Assembly: GCA_019411365.1 (NCBI GenBank)
Contig: DXQT01000006.1
Span: forward strand, 48,652-108,839
Reading direction: 5' to 3'
DNA length: 60,188 nt
Origin: Roseburia sp.
Lineage (GTDB): Bacteria; Bacillota_A; Clostridia; Lachnospirales; Lachnospiraceae
The notes below the pieces were generated by a model that had not been told where the DNA came from, made no database searches, and saw only the letters and a list, made by a program, of their open reading frames with translations. The first letter of the stretch is position 1. Every line of letters starts with the position of its first letter. Position numbers and translations under genes: made by a program. Positions 43,857 through 53,925 of the stretch are shown piece after piece.

Positions 43857-45563
43857 TTGGCTGAGAGAGGAACAATTATTGAGGGAAAATACGAGGTTTT
43901 AAAGCTGATCGGAAAAGGTGGAATGTCAAAAGTTTACCTGGCGATGGACAAAAACCTGAATAAGCAGTGGGCAATCAAAGAAATCGAGAGAAAAGCTTAT
44001 GATAAGAACAATGAAGTTGTAGTTGCAAGTGCAATGGCGGAAGCAAACATGATGAAAAAACTGGATTATCCGTCACTGCCAAGAATTGTAGACATTATCG
44101 AAAAAGAAAATGTAATCTATGTTGTCATGGATTACATCGAGGGAGAAACCTTAAGCAGTGTGCTAAGTAAGGAAGGTGCACAGCCGCAGGAAGTTGTGAT
44201 CGAATGGGCGAAAGAACTGTGCAGGGTATTGGATTATCTGCATACGCAGGATCCACCAATTATCTACCGGGATATGAAACCGGCAAACATTATGCTGCAG
44301 CCGAATGGAAATATCAAGTTAATTGATTTTGGGATTGCGAGGGAATACAAAGAACAGAATCTGGCAGATACAGTCAGTCTTGGAACAAAAGGATATGCTG
44401 CGCCGGAGCAGTTTGGAGGAAAAGGTCAGACGGATGCCAGAACAGACGTATATTGTCTTGGCGTGACGCTATACCATTTACTCACAGGACAGAATCCATG
44501 TGAACCTCCTTATGAGATATATCCAATCCGATATTGGAATCCGCAGTTGTCCAGTGGATTAGAAGCAATCATTCAAAAATGTACCCAGTTAAACCCGGAA
44601 GACCGTTATCAGTCATGTGCAGAATTGTTATATGCGTTGGATCATTATGATGAGATGGACGAGGGCTACCGAAGAAAGCAGAAAAGAAAGCTGAATGTTT
44701 TCTTTGCAACATCCGGGGCAGCGGTTCTTTTCCTTATTATAGGATGCCTGTGTACTGGAATGAGAGTCCATGTGAACAACAGCGATTATGATAATAACAT
44801 CAAGCAGGCAGAATTATCTGCGACAGATGAGGAAAAAATCGATTATTATGCCAAAGCAATAGATATTCTGCCGGGCAATTCGGAAGCGTATTTTGGAATA
44901 ATCGAGGCATTTAAGGATGACGCGGTCTTTTCATTGGAAGAAGAGGAATTATTCAAAAAGAAAATAAACAGTAATCTGACTGTTTTGCAGCAGAATAGCG
45001 ATTATGGGGATCTTGCTTTTGAGATAGGAAAATTATACTGGTATTACTACGATTATGGAAAAACAGAAAATTCAGATAATCAGATAACCAGAATGAAAAG
45101 TGCGATTCAGTGGTTTGAGGCGGCATGTACTTATGGCGGTGAGGACAGCAGTTATTATACGATGGCTGAAATGTACCGTGATATAGGACAGTTTAACCGC
45201 GATATCACACTGAATGTGCAGGAAGCATCTGATAAAGGAACCTATCTTCCATATTGGGAGAATATAACAAAACTCGTAGCAACCGTATCTGAGAGTCAGG
45301 ATGAGAATGAAATTGTAAATCTGGAAGTATACAAACTGGCAATGAATGCTGTGGAAACTTATGCAAGAAAATTTAAGGCAGATGACGTAGCACAGGAAGA
45401 TATGAAAGCGTTGCTGGAACAGGTAAAAACTGGTACGGAGCAGGTTGATACAACGACAGATAAAACAGAAGAAATGAAAAATGATATTCTAAAGCGTTTG
45501 CAGGATGCAGAGGCAGCAGTGGAAAATGCATATGCAAAAGATACGGAGGTGAAAGCATCATGA
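43857..45563 (+). CDS. Transmembrane Hanks-type Ser/Thr protein kinase
   Basis: A 568-residue kinase. The catalytic domain (residues 1-265) has the P-loop LIGKGGMSKVYLAMD, the lysine in QWAIKEI, DFGIAREY, GTKGYAAPEQFGG and DVYCLGVTLYHLLTG. The catalytic loop reads YRDMKPANIML, i.e. YRD instead of HRD, a change common in bacterial kinases. A transmembrane helix lies at about 278-303. The extracytoplasmic ~265 residues are not PASTA but look like helical TPR-type repeats (YYAKAIDILPGNSEAYFGII; IQWFEAACTYGGEDSSYY). TTG start with AAGAGG nine bases upstream. Its stop overlaps the next ATG. Likely substrates are the TTxL repeats in neighbouring proteins (inference). Confidence 0.92.
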   Translation: MAERGTIIEGKYEVLKLIGKGGMSKVYLAMDKNLNKQWAIKEIERKAYDKNNEVVVASAMAEANMMKKLDYPSLPRIVDIIEKENVIYVVMDYIEGETLSSVLSKEGAQPQEVVIEWAKELCRVLDYLHTQDPPIIYRDMKPANIMLQPNGNIKLIDFGIAREYKEQNLADTVSLGTKGYAAPEQFGGKGQTDARTDVYCLGVTLYHLLTGQNPCEPPYEIYPIRYWNPQLSSGLEAIIQKCTQLNPEDRYQSCAELLYALDHYDEMDEGYRRKQKRKLNVFFATSGAAVLFLIIGCLCTGMRVHVNNSDYDNNIKQAELSATDEEKIDYYAKAIDILPGNSEAYFGIIEAFKDDAVFSLEEEELFKKKINSNLTVLQQNSDYGDLAFEIGKLYWYYYDYGKTENSDNQITRMKSAIQWFEAACTYGGEDSSYYTMAEMYRDIGQFNRDITLNVQEASDKGTYLPYWENITKLVATVSESQDENEIVNLEVYKLAMNAVETYARKFKADDVAQEDMKALLEQVKTGTEQVDTTTDKTEEMKNDILKRLQDAEAAVENAYAKDTEVKAS

Positions 45564-46057
45564 ATGCAGGTACTTTACAACTCATATCCATCATTGCATT
45601 TTCATTAGCAGGAGTTTTAACACTGATAGCCATTTATCTTTTTTTTAAAATGGACGTACGAGGAATCATAGATGATCTTAGTGGTAAATCGGCAGAACGT
45701 CAGATTATGGCAATGCGAGAGGAAAATAACAGACAGAAAAATCCATTGTCTAAAAGAAGCACCAAATCATCTGAAACAAGGAAAAGCAGTCTGACAGAAC
45801 GCACAACAGTGAAATTGAAAAATGATGAAAAAACGGAGGTTCTTCCGAAGATAGATGAAGATAAGACTACATTATTGCAGGAAGAAGCCACTATACCGCT
45901 TCAGATGGTTGAGGAGGAAACAACTGTTTTAGAGGAAACTACAACTGTATTACAGGAAGAAGAAACAGTTGTGCTGGCTGAAAATGTAAAAAACACAGAT
46001 AAAAGGTATGAACTGGTTTTGAATGAAATCATCATACATACGCAGGAGATAATTTAG
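45560..46057 (+). CDS. Single-pass membrane protein with TTxL repeats
   Basis: A 165-residue protein with one N-terminal helix (about 7-30) and a long acidic tail containing seven motifs of the type T-T/E-x-L: TTVKL, TEVL, TTLL, ATIPL, TTVL, TTVL, ETVVL (residues about 83-145). The same kind of repeat is present in the linker of the FHA protein encoded at 51969. Repeated pThr sites are the natural ligands of FHA domains, so I propose that this is a kinase substrate that recruits FHA proteins to the membrane. It is translationally coupled to the kinase by ATGA. No family recognised; a substrate role is inference. Confidence 0.75.
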   Translation: MNAGTLQLISIIAFSLAGVLTLIAIYLFFKMDVRGIIDDLSGKSAERQIMAMREENNRQKNPLSKRSTKSSETRKSSLTERTTVKLKNDEKTEVLPKIDEDKTTLLQEEATIPLQMVEEETTVLEETTTVLQEEETVVLAENVKNTDKRYELVLNEIIIHTQEII

Positions 46058-46060
46058 AAA

Positions 46061-49000
46061 ATGGAAATGTTTTGGAGAACAAAAGGAAAAAGAATTGCAG
46101 CATGGTTAATGATCGCATTAATTATGGCAACAACGATACCATTTGGAAGTATCAGAGCATCAGCAGATAACACTGCAACAGGTGAAAGTGGTACAGTCAC
46201 AATCACAGGACAGGTGATGGTTCCGGATGATACTAATGAAAACACGGGTACGAGTAAAGGAAAAGCATATGCAGGTGCTAAGGTAATTGTAAAATATCCT
46301 AAAGACAGTGCGACTACTGTGACTCATAATGCAATTACAGGAGCCGATGGAAGTTTTACCATTCCCATAGATGATTTGACACTAAAAGAGGATGATAAGT
46401 ATACGATTGAAGTTGAGCCAGCAGATGCGGATAAAGATACATATGACAGATATTCTGATGTGAAAACGGTCACTGCAGATCAGGTAAGCACTAAAGCGAT
46501 TGAGTTAAGTGAAATTATGCTTAAAAAAAAGTCTGCATCTTATTCTGTTACTGCAAATGCAAATACTTCTGATAATTCAGCAAAAAATGATGCAGGAGAA
46601 GTAAAGGTAGAAAATAATGTAGTAACAGCAACACCAAAGGTAGGTTATGAAGTCACTGCTGTAACAGTGAAAAAAGAAAAAGAAGATTGGAAACCGGATG
46701 GAGAAACCGACGATAATTGGTGGACAAATAATAAAGATGAAAACGGTGTATTTAAATTTGAAGGTCTTAAGGATGTAGCATTAGATGCAAATTACACATT
46801 TACAATCACATTCGCAAAGAAACAGTTCACAATCATCTATAAAATCAGTCAGAATGGAAAGCTAATTTTAAATAGTGGGGCGCAGGATGATACTGATAAA
46901 GTTGAAATTAAAGCTGAGCAAGAAAGTATAGATGGCAACCAGAAGGTTCCATATACAAATGATGCGTACAAAATAAAAGCAGCTGTTACAGACAGCAAGT
47001 ATCATCTCAAAAGCTTTATGGTAGATGGCAGTGAAATACTTAATACAAGTGAAATAGATAATGCATTAAAAGAAAAAGAATATGTATTCACAGATGGAAT
47101 AACACAGGAACATCGTATAGAGGTGACGGCAGAAATTGATACATATACAGTTTCTGCGACAGTTAATGATGGAGGAATTGTTGAAATAAATGGTTTCAGT
47201 GAAAAAAGTGTTTCTGTAAATTCCGGGGCTGATGTGAAAATTGCTGTAAAACCTAATGAGGGTAAGACAGTAAAAAAGTTTTCAGTTAATGATAATCCTA
47301 TACCAGAAAATGGCATAACAGAAGATAAAGATGGAACAGCAATCTATCAGATTAAAAATGTAAATAGTGACCAGAATGTAAATATAGAATTTGAAGATAT
47401 TCAAAATGAAAATAAAGATTCGTTGGCTCTTGCAGGTCTGAATCTGTTAGATAGTGGAAATAATCAAATAACAGCGGATGAGGATGGAAACTATTATTCA
47501 TCATCAGCCATTTTAAAATTTGATGGTAAAACTAAAATCAGTCTTTCGCAATGGGGAGTGGGCAAAACGCAACTCAACTTAACAGAAACAACTATCATTT
47601 CATCAGTGTATAAAGGTGGAATTATTGGCAGAAAACAAATAAGTCTCAATCCGTCTGTGAAAATTGTGATTGATACAACAAAACCCAAAATTGAACTGAG
47701 TGACGATGAGAAAACAATTTGGAAAACGGAAGCAGACACAACAGTGGATATCACAGGTACAGCCGTGGATGAAAATTTGAAAAAGGTTGTCTGGTCAGAA
47801 ACAGAACTTACACCGGATGATGTGTTGAATGGGGCACAGGAAGCAGCATTAAATGAAAATGGAAAGTTTGAAATAAGTGGCATTCAATTAGCAAAAAATC
47901 AGAACATTGATAAAATCTATATTTATGCCATTGACAAAGCAAAACAGTGTTCAGAAGCCGGAGTTATTACTGTATATCGGGACAGTGCAGCCCCTGAAAT
48001 TAAGGAAGTGTCTCTGATTCCTGCTGATACAATAAAAAAATACGATTTTGGTAATTATTACAATACAAACATTAGAGTAAGCGTTACTGCGAAAGATGTG
48101 AATGTAAAAGACGGCAAAGCGGATTATCCGGCAGTTGGTGTGAAAGAAATTCGCGTATACAGTGATGATGATACAAAAGTGTATACCGGAACTGTAAGTA
48201 CACAAGTAAGTGGAACAAGTGATGCAACGATAGAAGTTACGGTTCCATTGGAAGAAGCTGGTACATTTGCAAGCCTGAAAAAGGTTCATATCAAAGCAGT
48301 GGATGCATTAGGCAATGAGAGTAAGGCATATAAATTAACAGAAATTAAGAATCATAATGATATTTTATCGGATGATTTAATGCTGGAAAAAGATGCACCT
48401 GTAGTAAAGGTGACACCACAGGCAGATGGCAAATATGAAAATGCAAAAGATGGAAAGACAGAGTATTGGTACAAAGAGATCCCAGCGATTGCATGCGGGG
48501 TTACAGATCAAAAAGATCAGACTAACGGAAGTGGTCTTGCGGCGAGAACTTTGACCGTAAACGGAAATGAACTTACTTCGAAGAGAAAGAGCTTTGTGGA
48601 AAGAATTACAAGTAGTGATCAGATTGTGCAGGAGGATTCTCTTACACTTTCAGCAAACGATTTGAAGAATGTGCGGGAAGGCGAAAATACAGTTGTCACC
48701 ACCTATACAGACATCGCAGGAAATAAAACAATTGACACAAAAACAATCTGTCTTGATACACATAAGCCGGATGTTACAAGATTTAACATTGAAAAGAAAG
48801 ATGCATTAAAAATTTTAAATATTTTTACCTTTGGTAACTATGGAAATGGTGTGATCAAAGTTACTGTAACAGCAGATGATTTACACAGTGACGATGGTTC
48901 AGAAGTACCGTCAGCCGGACTGAACGAAATTACATTATATGTAGGTGAAGAAGCTTATCAGACAAAGGCAGTCGGAAGCGATAATACAGCGGTATTTGAA

Positions 49001-51952
49001 CTCCCGGCAGAGACTGTTTTAAATGAACAGAAAGTATATTTAGATAAAAAAATTAGTGCAACAGTTACGGATAACGTTGGCAACCAGTCTGAAAAGACAC
49101 TTGTGACGACAGCAAATTCGAATGTGAAAAACAGCAATTTAATGATTGAAACAGTGAAACCGACCATTACATCTGTTTTATCGGCAGAAGGATATGTTGG
49201 AAAAAATGGAATCATCTATAACAATAGTGATACTGGAGTCAGCATTAAAGTAGAAGATAAAGATTCTGGAATTTATAATGTGAAAGTCTCCGTTAATAAC
49301 AAGGAGTTAGTGAACGTTTCTTATCCGGATCAGAAAACGGTTACGGAAAGCTATGAGATCAACACGAAGGATGCTGTCATTAATGCAGATACCAACAGCT
49401 ATGATATGGTAATTACAGCCATTGACAATGCTGGAAATGAATATTCCAAAACACAGCGTGTCTACAAGGATATTACAGCTCCGGAAATTTTAAGCATTGA
49501 TATGGAAGCAGCAGGAAATAAAGAAGCAGATGGAAGTGTTTCTTATACAGAGACGGATTATGGTTATTATTTTGTGGAAAATACAAAGGTGACTGTAACT
49601 GCTACGGACGGCTCCAAAGAAGGGGATTCCGGTGTAAAGGAAATCCACTATTATACGGTAGATGCCAATGGAACAAAAAGCAGTGAGCAGATTGTACAGG
49701 CAGATGCAGAAGGAAAAGTGACATTTGTGGTTCAGGCAGGATTTAAAGGACAGATTTATGCCTGCGCTTACGATATGTTAAATAATCGCGAAGAAAGATA
49801 TGTGACACCGAGCAGTCTGATCATTGAAACAGCCGAGCAGCATGCCCGTGAGAAACATATTGATTTTAACAAGGCGGCAGCTGCAAGCAAGGATGCAAAG
49901 GGAAATGAACTGTATGAAAAAGATGTAATGGTAGATGTTACAGTGACAGATACATTTTCGGGAATCCGTTCTGTGGAATGGACAGTGGAATCGCCTTATG
50001 ATAAAGAAAACAATCAGTCAGGAAATGTGGAGATCAGTAATCAGGGTGCATTTTCCAGTGGAAATGCGGATGGCTGGAGTCAGACAAAGAAAGACAAAAA
50101 CCTTGTTACAGAACTGAAAAAGTCATTCACTGTAAAAAATAACAGCAATGAGATAAAAATGCATATCAAAATGACAGACCGTGCAGGAAATACATCAGAA
50201 GACGAACTGATATTCAGTATTGATAAGACAAAACCGGAAATCAAAATTGCATTTGATAATGAGACACCGGATGCTGAAAATACAACCATGTTCAAAGAGA
50301 ACAGAGTTGCTACCATTACAGTTACAGAACGTAACTTTGAGGCGGCAGATTTTAAGGCAGATATTACCAATACAGATGGTGTGATTCCTGAATTGTCAGC
50401 ATGGCAGACAACTGAAAATACAGAAAATCCGGATCAGAGTGTAAGTACTGCAACCATTACATTTGCAGAAGATGGTGATTATACGCTTTCTGTCAGTGGA
50501 AAGGATAAGGCAGCAAATCAGGCAGAGACAGTAAAAGCAGATGATTTTACCATTGATAAAACTCGTCCGGTGATTACGGTTACTTATGACAACAATAATG
50601 CAGTAAATGGCAATTATTATGCAGCAGTGCGTACAGCAACGATTCAGATTGAAGAACATAATTTCTCTGAAAACAGAGTAAGGATAACAGGAACAGCAAC
50701 TGATAACGGAGCAGGAATCTCATTCCCACAGTCTAGCGGATTTACCGGAAATGGAGATGTTCATACCGCGACCATTACATGTGGTACAGATGGTTTATAC
50801 ATTTTTAATGTGGAATACACGGACATGGCAGGAAACATAGCTGAAACCTATACAGGGGAAGAATACTATGTGGATCTCACTGAACCAGAAATTGAAATTG
50901 TTGGTGTCGAAGATTATTCGGCAAATAATGGAGATGTTATTCCACAGATCGTAATGTCAGATACAAACTTTGATACCAATGGTGTGAACATTGAACTGGT
51001 TGGTGCAAATCAGGGAAGTGTGGCACCGGAAGGCTCTTATACGAATCAGGGAAATGGAGAGACATTTACATTCCAGAACTTCCCGAAAGAGCAAAGCTAT
51101 GACGACATCTATACGATAAATGCCACATTGACCGATATGGCTGGAAATGAGAGCAATGCAACAGTTACGTTCTCCGTAAATCGCTTTGGATCAGTTTACG
51201 TGTTTGATCAGACCTTAAAGGATATTGAAGGAACTTATATTCAGAACGAGATTGATGTCAAGTTAAAAGAAGTGAACGTAGACAGTCTGGAACATGACAA
51301 AATCAAAGTAGTAGTAGATACAAACGGAACACCGAGAACATTAGAAGAAGGTATTGATTATCAGGTACAGGAATCTGGTGGAAACGGACAATGGTATCAG
51401 TATGATTACACCATCAACAAGTCTCTTTTTGCCGGGGATGGACGCTACATTGTAACGCTGTATTCAGAGGATATTGCTGGAAATGTCAATGAGAACATTG
51501 ATGAATCCAAAGAAGCAGAGATTTCATTCGGTGTTGACAAAACAGCTCCTGTCGTTATTCCGATTGATGTTGAGAGCAATGCCCAGTATCCAGTGGATAC
51601 GAAAGCAGCGAATGTGACAGTCAACGACAACCTGGTATTAGATAGTGTTGAGATTTATATTGGTGATAAAAAATGTGATTATACAGTGGATGGTGAAAAC
51701 TATCAGTTCGATATCCCAAACAATACGAAAAAACAGGATGTCACAATTATGGCTGTGGATGCAGCTGGCAATAAAACAAACTATGTCTTAAATGGAATTC
51801 TTGTAACAACCAACACATTCATCCGTTGGTATAACAATAAGCCATTGTTTGCAGGTTCTATTGCGGGTGCAGCAGTAGTAACAGGCGGTGGCGTTGGCGC
51901 AGCAATTGCACTGCGAAGCGGACGTATCAAAATAAGACGTAAGAGAAAATAA
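46061..51952 (+). CDS. Giant Ig-like repeat surface protein
   Basis: A 1963-residue exported protein. The signal peptide is about residues 5-36 (ending IRASAD). A carboxypeptidase-regulatory-like beta domain (GTVTITGQVMV, AITGADGSFTIPI) covers about 45-145. From about 535 on, ten Ig-like units begin with a D-x-x-x-P-x-[IV] motif such as DTTKPKI, DSAAPEI, DTHKPDV, ETVKPTI, DITAPEI, DKTKPEI, DKTRPVI, DLTEPEI and DKTAPVV, often followed by IAGN/MAGN turns. The C-terminus has no LPxTG; instead a hydrophobic segment (FAGSIAGAAVVTGGGVGAAIAL) precedes RSGRIKIRRKRK, a membrane anchor with cytoplasmic basic tail. It could be an adhesin or an external scaffold for the RHS protein. GGAG before the ATG; three bases separate it from the previous gene. 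Confidence 0.85.
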   Translation: MEMFWRTKGKRIAAWLMIALIMATTIPFGSIRASADNTATGESGTVTITGQVMVPDDTNENTGTSKGKAYAGAKVIVKYPKDSATTVTHNAITGADGSFTIPIDDLTLKEDDKYTIEVEPADADKDTYDRYSDVKTVTADQVSTKAIELSEIMLKKKSASYSVTANANTSDNSAKNDAGEVKVENNVVTATPKVGYEVTAVTVKKEKEDWKPDGETDDNWWTNNKDENGVFKFEGLKDVALDANYTFTITFAKKQFTIIYKISQNGKLILNSGAQDDTDKVEIKAEQESIDGNQKVPYTNDAYKIKAAVTDSKYHLKSFMVDGSEILNTSEIDNALKEKEYVFTDGITQEHRIEVTAEIDTYTVSATVNDGGIVEINGFSEKSVSVNSGADVKIAVKPNEGKTVKKFSVNDNPIPENGITEDKDGTAIYQIKNVNSDQNVNIEFEDIQNENKDSLALAGLNLLDSGNNQITADEDGNYYSSSAILKFDGKTKISLSQWGVGKTQLNLTETTIISSVYKGGIIGRKQISLNPSVKIVIDTTKPKIELSDDEKTIWKTEADTTVDITGTAVDENLKKVVWSETELTPDDVLNGAQEAALNENGKFEISGIQLAKNQNIDKIYIYAIDKAKQCSEAGVITVYRDSAAPEIKEVSLIPADTIKKYDFGNYYNTNIRVSVTAKDVNVKDGKADYPAVGVKEIRVYSDDDTKVYTGTVSTQVSGTSDATIEVTVPLEEAGTFASLKKVHIKAVDALGNESKAYKLTEIKNHNDILSDDLMLEKDAPVVKVTPQADGKYENAKDGKTEYWYKEIPAIACGVTDQKDQTNGSGLAARTLTVNGNELTSKRKSFVERITSSDQIVQEDSLTLSANDLKNVREGENTVVTTYTDIAGNKTIDTKTICLDTHKPDVTRFNIEKKDALKILNIFTFGNYGNGVIKVTVTADDLHSDDGSEVPSAGLNEITLYVGEEAYQTKAVGSDNTAVFELPAETVLNEQKVYLDKKISATVTDNVGNQSEKTLVTTANSNVKNSNLMIETVKPTITSVLSAEGYVGKNGIIYNNSDTGVSIKVEDKDSGIYNVKVSVNNKELVNVSYPDQKTVTESYEINTKDAVINADTNSYDMVITAIDNAGNEYSKTQRVYKDITAPEILSIDMEAAGNKEADGSVSYTETDYGYYFVENTKVTVTATDGSKEGDSGVKEIHYYTVDANGTKSSEQIVQADAEGKVTFVVQAGFKGQIYACAYDMLNNREERYVTPSSLIIETAEQHAREKHIDFNKAAAASKDAKGNELYEKDVMVDVTVTDTFSGIRSVEWTVESPYDKENNQSGNVEISNQGAFSSGNADGWSQTKKDKNLVTELKKSFTVKNNSNEIKMHIKMTDRAGNTSEDELIFSIDKTKPEIKIAFDNETPDAENTTMFKENRVATITVTERNFEAADFKADITNTDGVIPELSAWQTTENTENPDQSVSTATITFAEDGDYTLSVSGKDKAANQAETVKADDFTIDKTRPVITVTYDNNNAVNGNYYAAVRTATIQIEEHNFSENRVRITGTATDNGAGISFPQSSGFTGNGDVHTATITCGTDGLYIFNVEYTDMAGNIAETYTGEEYYVDLTEPEIEIVGVEDYSANNGDVIPQIVMSDTNFDTNGVNIELVGANQGSVAPEGSYTNQGNGETFTFQNFPKEQSYDDIYTINATLTDMAGNESNATVTFSVNRFGSVYVFDQTLKDIEGTYIQNEIDVKLKEVNVDSLEHDKIKVVVDTNGTPRTLEEGIDYQVQESGGNGQWYQYDYTINKSLFAGDGRYIVTLYSEDIAGNVNENIDESKEAEISFGVDKTAPVVIPIDVESNAQYPVDTKAANVTVNDNLVLDSVEIYIGDKKCDYTVDGENYQFDIPNNTKKQDVTIMAVDAAGNKTNYVLNGILVTTNTFIRWYNNKPLFAGSIAGAAVVTGGGVGAAIALRSGRIKIRRKRK

Positions 51953-51968
51953 AAAAGGACTGAGAGAT

Positions 51969-53009
51969 ATGGCAAAGTATCGCATAGTTTCAAAGGGAAA
52001 TATAGTTACGATTAAAAGTAAGTTATCATTTGGGGAACAGATTAATGAGCGGGAAATCAATATTTTTGAACAACAGATTTTCCGCGGCTGTTTCAGACCG
52101 AGACAGGAAGGAAAAAAGACGATTATCTACACAGCACCAGATGTGGTACCTCTTATATCATATCTGAAAAAGGGTGTGGATGAAGAAACGTTTTTTCTGC
52201 TTGTGGCGCAGACAATTGAGATGACTAAAAAAATTGAAATGAATGGGTTGTATCTGCATAATCTCATGTTACAGCCGGAAATGGTGTTTGTATGTGAAAG
52301 AACCAGGGAAGTGTTCTTTGTATATCAGCCGATCAATAGCAGAATTACGAGCGGAAATGTTTATGCGTTTCTTGCAGATACCGTACAGTATGCAGGCAGA
52401 TATGGCAAAGAGCCAGAGCAGTTTCTGAAGGAATTCCAGGTATTCCTCAATGATACAAAGAATTATAAAATAGAGGACATTGAGAGATATATCCGCGAGA
52501 AATGTCCACAGGCACTCCGGAAAATCGTAAAAGCAGAGACGGGAAAAAGCGGTTACATCACAAATGACCGTTCATCCTATGAAAGACATTATCACAGTGA
52601 CAGTAACGATGAAGGTGGAACGACATTACTGATGGAGGAGGATGAAAGCGGTACAACCCTTTTGACACAGCAGGAGGATGACGAGGGAGACACAACTCTT
52701 TTGCAGCAGGAGGAAAGATATCCAATTTTAGAGAGAATCAGCACAGGGGAGAGCGTGACTGTCAGAAAAAATATTTTTAATATCGGTAAGGAAAAAGAAA
52801 ATGATTTTACAATAATAAATAATAAGGCGGTCAGCCGTAGACATGCAGTGATTGAAAAAATAAATGGAACTTATTATCTCATGGATAAAGGTTCGACGAA
52901 TCATACATATCTGAATGGAGAGATGATGGATGCGGAAAGATCTTATGAACTTTCAGACCAGGACAGTATTCGAATCGCAGATGAAGAATTTACATTTTAT
53001 TATAATTAG
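51969..53009 (+). CDS. DUF6382-FHA protein with TTLL linker repeats
   Basis: A 346-residue cytoplasmic protein. Residues 1-200 match the DUF6382 type (YRIVSKGNIVTI, FFLLVAQTIEMTKKIEMNGLYL), common upstream of FHA domains in clostridia. The linker at about 215-250 has three GTTLL/DTTLL motifs separated by acidic residues. The FHA domain (about 255-346) has the pThr-binding signature GKEKENDF, SRRHAVIEK, KGSTNHTYLNG. The linker motifs could be phosphorylated by the cluster kinase and bound by the protein's own or a partner's FHA domain. It starts 16 bases after the giant surface protein gene. Confidence 0.85.
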   Translation: MAKYRIVSKGNIVTIKSKLSFGEQINEREINIFEQQIFRGCFRPRQEGKKTIIYTAPDVVPLISYLKKGVDEETFFLLVAQTIEMTKKIEMNGLYLHNLMLQPEMVFVCERTREVFFVYQPINSRITSGNVYAFLADTVQYAGRYGKEPEQFLKEFQVFLNDTKNYKIEDIERYIREKCPQALRKIVKAETGKSGYITNDRSSYERHYHSDSNDEGGTTLLMEEDESGTTLLTQQEDDEGDTTLLQQEERYPILERISTGESVTVRKNIFNIGKEKENDFTIINNKAVSRRHAVIEKINGTYYLMDKGSTNHTYLNGEMMDAERSYELSDQDSIRIADEEFTFYYN

Positions 53010-53024
53010 GAAGCGGAAGGAACT

Positions 53025-53921
53025 ATGGAAGATTATTTTGCAGGAAAATTGACAGAGATTCAGGAGACAGAAGATACGGCATACTTATTGGAAAATAATG
53101 AAATATTTTACGATATCGGCTATAAGGTAATGCAGAATCAGGAAAATGTAAACCTGTTGAAGTGTCATAGATTAAAGTATAACGGAAAAATAAAACTTGT
53201 TTATTTTACACGTGATGATACATCACTGGCAGACTGCCTTGCAAAGTCTGATATAGATGGAGTTTTGAATCTGATTCACCGCCTGATCGAAGCAATGCTT
53301 CAGATTGAAAATCTGGGATTTTTAAATATGGCATGCATTGACAATCGTCTGAGTCATATATTTGTGGAGCCTGGCACTCAAAATGTGAAAATCATATATT
53401 TGCCGGTAAATCTGGCGGGTGTACATAAAAATAAAAATGAATTTGACAATGAAATAAAGGCACAGCTTGTGCAGAAGATAGAGCAGACACAGGCTGCGGA
53501 TCATCCTCAGATACGTCAGATCATGGATGCATTGGGAGAAGGAACATTAAAACTTCATGATGTCAGTGTGCGGATACAGTCTGGGAAAACCGAGGTGCAG
53601 AGAAACACGATAGAAAAACCATTGACAAATCAAATATCAATACAGTCTATGAATGGACAATTTCACTTTGATATTCAGGAAAACGAATTCCTGATCGGAA
53701 AGAGCAGGGAAAAAGTTCAGGGAGTGATAACAGGAAATAGTGCGGTCAGCAGGGTGCATTGCAAAATTGTAAGAAAAAATGGGGATTTTTATGTGGTGGA
53801 TATGGAAAGTTCCAATGGAACATATGTCAATGGAAAGAAAATTAAGCCGGGCGTTCCAGAACCTATTTTCGAAGGATGCCAGCTCAGAATTGCTAATGCA
53901 GAATTTATAGTACGAGGATAA
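53025..53921 (+). CDS. FHA-domain protein with DUF6382-like N-terminus
   Basis: A 298-residue cytoplasmic protein. The N-terminal ~190 residues resemble the DUF6382 region of the preceding protein in layout (YLLENNEIFYDIGYKVMQNQ, IDGVLNLIHRLIEAMLQIENLGFLNM) but are divergent. The FHA domain at about 205-298 is intact: ENEFLIGKSREK, SAVSRVHCKIV, ESSNGTYVNG. No TTxL repeats are seen here, so it may be a reader of the repeats in its neighbours. It follows the preceding gene by 15 bases. Confidence 0.82.
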   Translation: MEDYFAGKLTEIQETEDTAYLLENNEIFYDIGYKVMQNQENVNLLKCHRLKYNGKIKLVYFTRDDTSLADCLAKSDIDGVLNLIHRLIEAMLQIENLGFLNMACIDNRLSHIFVEPGTQNVKIIYLPVNLAGVHKNKNEFDNEIKAQLVQKIEQTQAADHPQIRQIMDALGEGTLKLHDVSVRIQSGKTEVQRNTIEKPLTNQISIQSMNGQFHFDIQENEFLIGKSREKVQGVITGNSAVSRVHCKIVRKNGDFYVVDMESSNGTYVNGKKIKPGVPEPIFEGCQLRIANAEFIVRG

Positions 53922-53925
53922 AAAA

